Shown: positions 60,601-64,000 of the stretch, piece by piece
Position numbering within the stretch: position 1 is the first letter of the stretch
Layout of the letters: every line of letters begins with the position of its first letter
Origin: Prolixibacter sp. NT017
GTDB taxonomy: Bacteria; Bacteroidota; Bacteroidia; Bacteroidales; Prolixibacteraceae
DNA: 64,000 nucleotides
Direction of reading: 5' to 3'
NCBI RefSeq assembly: GCF_009617875.1
Contig: NZ_BLAV01000001.1
Coordinates: 4,030,001-4,094,000 of the forward strand
The notes under the pieces: generated by a model
Databases searched by the model: none
The model's input: only the letters and a program-made list of their open reading frames with translations
What the model was told of the DNA's origin: nothing
Translations under genes and position numbers: made by a program

Positions 60601-63600
60601 ATGAAAAAATACAATCTTTACAACAACATTACCGGTTGGCTGGTATTCATCGTGGCCGCCACGACTTACCTGTTGACGATGGAGCCCACTGCAAGTTATT
60701 GGGACTGTCCTGAATTTATAACAACGGCCTACCGGATGGAAATCGGACACCCACCGGGTGCGCCATTTTTTATGCTCATCCAGCGTTTCTTTTCGCTTTT
60801 TGCCAGCTCTCCTTCCCATGTAGCCATCATGATGAATTCATGGTCGGCTATCGCCAGTGGATTGACGATTCTATTCCTCTTTTGGACTATTTCGCACCTG
60901 GCACGTAAAATTGTACTGAAGAATGGTGAAGAACCGACGACTGCGCAACTGATTGCTATTCTGGGAGCCAGTACCGTCGGTGCTTTAGCTTATACATTTT
61001 CCGATACCTTCTGGTTTTCGGCCGTGGAAGCCGAGGTTTATGCAACCTCCTCGTTGTTTACCGCGCTCGTTTTCTGGGCTATATTAAAATGGGAAAACGA
61101 AGCTGATTCGCCGGGCTCCAAGCGTTGGTTAATATTTATTGCCTATATGATCGGCTTGTCCATCGGCGTTCACTTGCTGAACCTGCTGGCCATTCCAGCC
61201 ATTGTATTTGTATACTACTTCCGAAAATACAAAGTCACCAAGCCGGGTCTGGCTATAGCGCTTGTTACTGCCATCGTTCTTTTGGCATTTATCATGTACG
61301 GCGTTATTCCGGGAGTTGTGAAAGTGGCTTCGTGGTTTGAATTGCTTTTTGTTAATTCATTCGGAGCACCCTACAACACAGGTGTTGTCATCTATGCCGC
61401 CTTGCTAATTACTGCGGTTATCTGGGGATTACGGTATACCATCAAAAAGAAGAAGATTTTGGCCAACACCATTTTGCTGGCCTTTACCGTTATTGTCATC
61501 GGGTACTCTTCTTATGCCATTGTGGTGATTCGTTCGTCGGCCAACCCGCCCATGGACCAGAACAACCCGGACAACGTTTTCGGTTTGCTGGCTTACCTGA
61601 ATCGCGAACAATACGGCGACCGGCCTCTGCTTTACGGTCAGTACTACGATGCACCGCTTGATAGCCAGGATCCATACACACAGGGCAAACCCGATTATGT
61701 AGAAGATCACGGTAAATACATCATATCGAATTATAAACAGCATCCGAACTTTGACAGTCGTTTTGAGACTTTCTTCCCCCGGATGTACAGTTCCGATCCG
61801 CAGCATATATCCGATTACAAATCGTGGGTACACATAACAGGGACCAAAATCCGAACGACGGACCGAAACGGGAACCCGAAGGTTCTGGTCAAACCGTCAT
61901 TCGCCGATAACCTCGCCTTCTTCTTCCGATACCAGGTAGGCTGGATGTATTGGCGATATTTTATGTGGAATTTCTCAGGAAGACAAAACGATATTCAGGG
62001 GCACGGCGATATTCTTCGTGGTAACTGGATTACCGGAATTAAATTCCTCGATGCAGCACGTCTGGGGAATCAGAATAATATTCCGAAAGTTTATGCCAAT
62101 AACAAAGGTCGGAATACCTACTTCATGTTGCCGTTGCTTCTCGGGTTACTTGGAATTTTCTTCCAGCTAAATTCCGGGAAGCGAGGAAAGCGCGACTTCT
62201 GGGTGGTCTTCCTGCTCTTTTTCATGACAGGTATAGCCATTGTTCTCTACCTGAACCAGACGCCACACCAACCGCGTGAGCGGGATTATGCTTACGCTGG
62301 TTCGTTCTATGCGTTTGCCATCTGGATAGGATTAGGAGTACTGGCGCTTATCGACATATTGAAGAAAGTGACGCCGCCGGTATTAGGTTCTATTCTGGCT
62401 ACAGTTATCAGTCTCTTTGCAGTGCCTGTATTAATGGCCAGTCAGAACTGGGACGACCATGACCGCTCGAACCGATACACAGCGCGGGACTTCGGCGCCG
62501 ATTACCTGGAGTCATGTGCTCCGAATGCCATTCTCTTCACCAACGGTGATAACGACACCTTCCCGTTGTGGTACGCCCAGGAGGTAGAGGGTATTCGTAC
62601 CGATGTGCGTGTATGTAACCTGAGTTATCTACAGACCGACTGGTATATTGATCAAATGCGACAGAAGGCTTACAAGTCCGAGCCGCTGCCAATCAACTTT
62701 ACGCACGACCAATATTTGGAGGGAACAAGAGATCTGATTTATGTAATCAATCAATTGAAACGTCCGGTCAACCTGAAAGAGGCTATCGATTTTGTGCGCT
62801 CGGACGACCCACGGACCAAACTGCGGCAAGCGGATAATTCGTCATATATTCCTACAAATGAATTATTCTATCCGGTTGATTCAGCCGAGGTGATGAAAAA
62901 CCATGTGATTACGCCTGAGCAAGCCAGGCACATGGTGAAACAACTCAATATTAAACTGAAAGGTCATTACATCACGAAAGATGAATTGATGATCCTGGAC
63001 ATGATTGCTAACAACAACTGGAAGCGACCAATGTACTTCGCCATCACGGTAGGAAGTGACAAGTATCTCAACCTGCAGAACCATTTTATGTCAGAAGGAT
63101 TCGCTTACCGCGTTGTTCCAATGGATTTCAAATCGGCAAACGGACAAATTGGTGGTGTGGACGCTGATACCATGTATAACAACATGATGCACAAGTTCAA
63201 GTGGGGCAACATGAACGACCCGAATGTTTACCTCGACGAGAACAATACCCGCATGGCCATGAATGTGCGTAACAACTTTGTCCGCCTGGCTGATGCGCTG
63301 ATAGCCAAAGGCAGAAAAGATTCAGCCATCACCGTGCTCAACAAATGCGAAGAGATTGTCCCCAACAGCAAAGTTGAATACAACTACTTTAACTTGCTGA
63401 TGGCTGAAGACTATTTCAAAGCCGGAGCCAACGATAACGCGAAAAACGTACTGAACATCATGCTCAGCAACTACGACGATGAATTGAATTATTTCTTCTC
63501 GCTGCAGCCAAAATTCCAGAAAACCATCCAGGATGATATTCAACGACCACTGTTTATTATCCGGGAAATGGCCAAAACGGCTGATAAGTACGGAGAGAAA

Positions 63601-63666
63601 GATCTGGCCAAAACACTGAGTGATAAATTCACTACTTATGTTCAGATCTATTCATCAACTAACTGA
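60601..63666 (+). CDS. DUF2723 / GT117 (TMEM260-like) membrane protein, copy 2
   Basis: A 1021-residue membrane protein; GTG 60592 is an upstream in-frame alternative to ATG 60601. It is alignable with copy 1 along its whole length, with the same Asp35/Glu38 motif (EPTASYWDCPEF), NPPMDQNNPDNVF, NQTPHQPRERDYAYA, SCAPNAILFTNGDNDTFPLW and a TPR-like end. A visible difference in the first loop is proline instead of glycine at residue 37. The retained catalytic-type motif suggests both copies are active, perhaps with different acceptors or donors. Function is inferred from TMEM260 only. Confidence 0.85.
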   Translation: MKKYNLYNNITGWLVFIVAATTYLLTMEPTASYWDCPEFITTAYRMEIGHPPGAPFFMLIQRFFSLFASSPSHVAIMMNSWSAIASGLTILFLFWTISHLARKIVLKNGEEPTTAQLIAILGASTVGALAYTFSDTFWFSAVEAEVYATSSLFTALVFWAILKWENEADSPGSKRWLIFIAYMIGLSIGVHLLNLLAIPAIVFVYYFRKYKVTKPGLAIALVTAIVLLAFIMYGVIPGVVKVASWFELLFVNSFGAPYNTGVVIYAALLITAVIWGLRYTIKKKKILANTILLAFTVIVIGYSSYAIVVIRSSANPPMDQNNPDNVFGLLAYLNREQYGDRPLLYGQYYDAPLDSQDPYTQGKPDYVEDHGKYIISNYKQHPNFDSRFETFFPRMYSSDPQHISDYKSWVHITGTKIRTTDRNGNPKVLVKPSFADNLAFFFRYQVGWMYWRYFMWNFSGRQNDIQGHGDILRGNWITGIKFLDAARLGNQNNIPKVYANNKGRNTYFMLPLLLGLLGIFFQLNSGKRGKRDFWVVFLLFFMTGIAIVLYLNQTPHQPRERDYAYAGSFYAFAIWIGLGVLALIDILKKVTPPVLGSILATVISLFAVPVLMASQNWDDHDRSNRYTARDFGADYLESCAPNAILFTNGDNDTFPLWYAQEVEGIRTDVRVCNLSYLQTDWYIDQMRQKAYKSEPLPINFTHDQYLEGTRDLIYVINQLKRPVNLKEAIDFVRSDDPRTKLRQADNSSYIPTNELFYPVDSAEVMKNHVITPEQARHMVKQLNIKLKGHYITKDELMILDMIANNNWKRPMYFAITVGSDKYLNLQNHFMSEGFAYRVVPMDFKSANGQIGGVDADTMYNNMMHKFKWGNMNDPNVYLDENNTRMAMNVRNNFVRLADALIAKGRKDSAITVLNKCEEIVPNSKVEYNYFNLLMAEDYFKAGANDNAKNVLNIMLSNYDDELNYFFSLQPKFQKTIQDDIQRPLFIIREMAKTADKYGEKDLAKTLSDKFTTYVQIYSSTN

Positions 63667-63688
63667 TAAATAACGGCTACAGGTAAAG

Positions 63689-63735
63689 TAATTTATGCTA
63701 AATTTGTTTTTACGGCATAAATTATTTTACCTTTG
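63689..63735 (+). promoter_or_regulatory. Promoter with overlapping inverted repeat before the right-edge deacetylase gene
   Basis: TTTG (63703-63706), 21 bp and TACCTTTG (63728-63735, exact consensus) form a promoter. TAATTTATGC (63689-63698) and GCATAAATTA (63715-63724) are perfect 10-bp inverted arms flanking the -33 element, an arrangement typical of an operator. As RNA the same arms could also end the preceding DUF2723 transcript. Confidence 0.65.
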
Positions 63736-63779
63736 CGCCGTATTGAGGTGTTGCGACGCATTACCTTTAATCCAACAAA

Positions 63780-64000
63780 ATGAGACTGAAACCTCAGGTA
63801 CACTTACCTCGACATATTACAAAATGGTTTCCGGCCGCCATCTGGCGTATTCCGGAAGAGGACAAAAAAGTTGTTTATCTGACCTTTGACGACGGCCCGA
63901 TTCCCGGTGTTACTCCATGGGTTTTGAAACTCCTGAAGGAAAATGATATCAAGGCTACCTTCTTCTGTGTTGGAGAAAATGTGTTCCGTTATCCCGAAAT
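63780..64000 (+). CDS. NodB-type polysaccharide deacetylase, 3' end cut by window edge
   Basis: ATG 63780 opens a frame that runs off the right edge after about 73 codons ([20 protein letters not shown]). The NodB motif [18 protein letters not shown] at about residue 31 gives the metal-binding/catalytic aspartates, and [11 protein letters not shown] follows. No signal peptide is seen. Enzymes of this type remove N-acetyl groups from peptidoglycan, chitooligosaccharides or other glycans; the substrate cannot be known from this fragment. Confidence 0.9.
   Translation, partial: MRLKPQVHLPRHITKWFPAAIWRIPEEDKKVVYLTFDDGPIPGVTPWVLKLLKENDIKATFFCVGENVFRYPE

Overview
The window reads as a chromosomal segment of a Bacteroidota bacterium, probably a marine or sediment Bacteroidales/Marinilabiliales-type lineage. 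The evidence is a SusC/SusD pair with a hybrid two-component (HTCS) regulator, a type IX secretion C-terminal domain, many lipoproteins, Bacteroidota-type promoters (TTTG about 17-21 bp upstream of TAnnTTTG), few recognisable Shine-Dalgarno sites, and housekeeping proteins of Bacteroidota type. The genus is an inference. No insertion sequence, prophage, CRISPR array or rRNA operon is visible.

Layout. 1-7.7 kb: a cut lipoprotein gene at the left edge, a DUF3298-type lipoprotein, oxyR, two identical tRNA-Glu genes followed by rpsT, radC, a DUF7033/polysaccharide-deacetylase gene overlapping a FemAB/GNAT-like gene, upp, and folK on the other strand. 7.8-21 kb: sppA, lpxK overlapping punA, an EamA permease, citrate synthase, a membrane polyferredoxin paired with a Tat-signal DUF362 protein, a very large lamin-tail-domain secreted protein, and asd. 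Two unusual non-coding tandem repeats lie here: four 22-bp palindromic units at 11697-11784 and about four 41-bp units at 20951-21123.

21.4-45.3 kb is a pectin utilisation locus, all on the plus strand. It starts with an HTCS sensor/regulator, then a regulatory gap with palindromes and a 44-codon membrane ORF. Next come a GH105 unsaturated uronyl hydrolase, SusC, SusD and a surface lipoprotein with a beta-helix. After a long intercistronic hairpin follow a T9SS-exported PL1 pectate lyase, two CE8 pectin methylesterases, a GH43, a CE12 acetylesterase, a GH28, a CE12 fused to a GATase-like domain, and a second GH28. The expected flow is de-esterification (CE8, CE12), chain cutting (PL1, GH28), side-chain trimming (GH43), uptake (SusCD) and removal of the unsaturated end residue (GH105). 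No galacturonate catabolism genes lie in the window.

45.5-64 kb returns to general functions: hflX, a TonB-family protein, tRNA-Ala(GGC), an unrecognised 234-aa protein, a UPF0104/LPG-synthase-type flippase, a YgjP-like metallopeptidase, dgt, a phage-like DUF6266-type protein, a coiled-coil lipoprotein, a carboxypeptidase-regulatory-domain protein, a YD-repeat-like lipoprotein, two tRNA-Gln genes, and two large paralogous DUF2723 (GT117/TMEM260-like) membrane proteins flanking an opposite-strand TPR lipoprotein. A NodB-type deacetylase is cut by the right edge. Strongest leads for novelty are the helically phased 22-bp palindrome array, the 41-bp repeat, the small membrane ORF in the pectin locus, the long intra-operon hairpin, the CE12-GATase fusion and the duplicated DUF2723 transferases.
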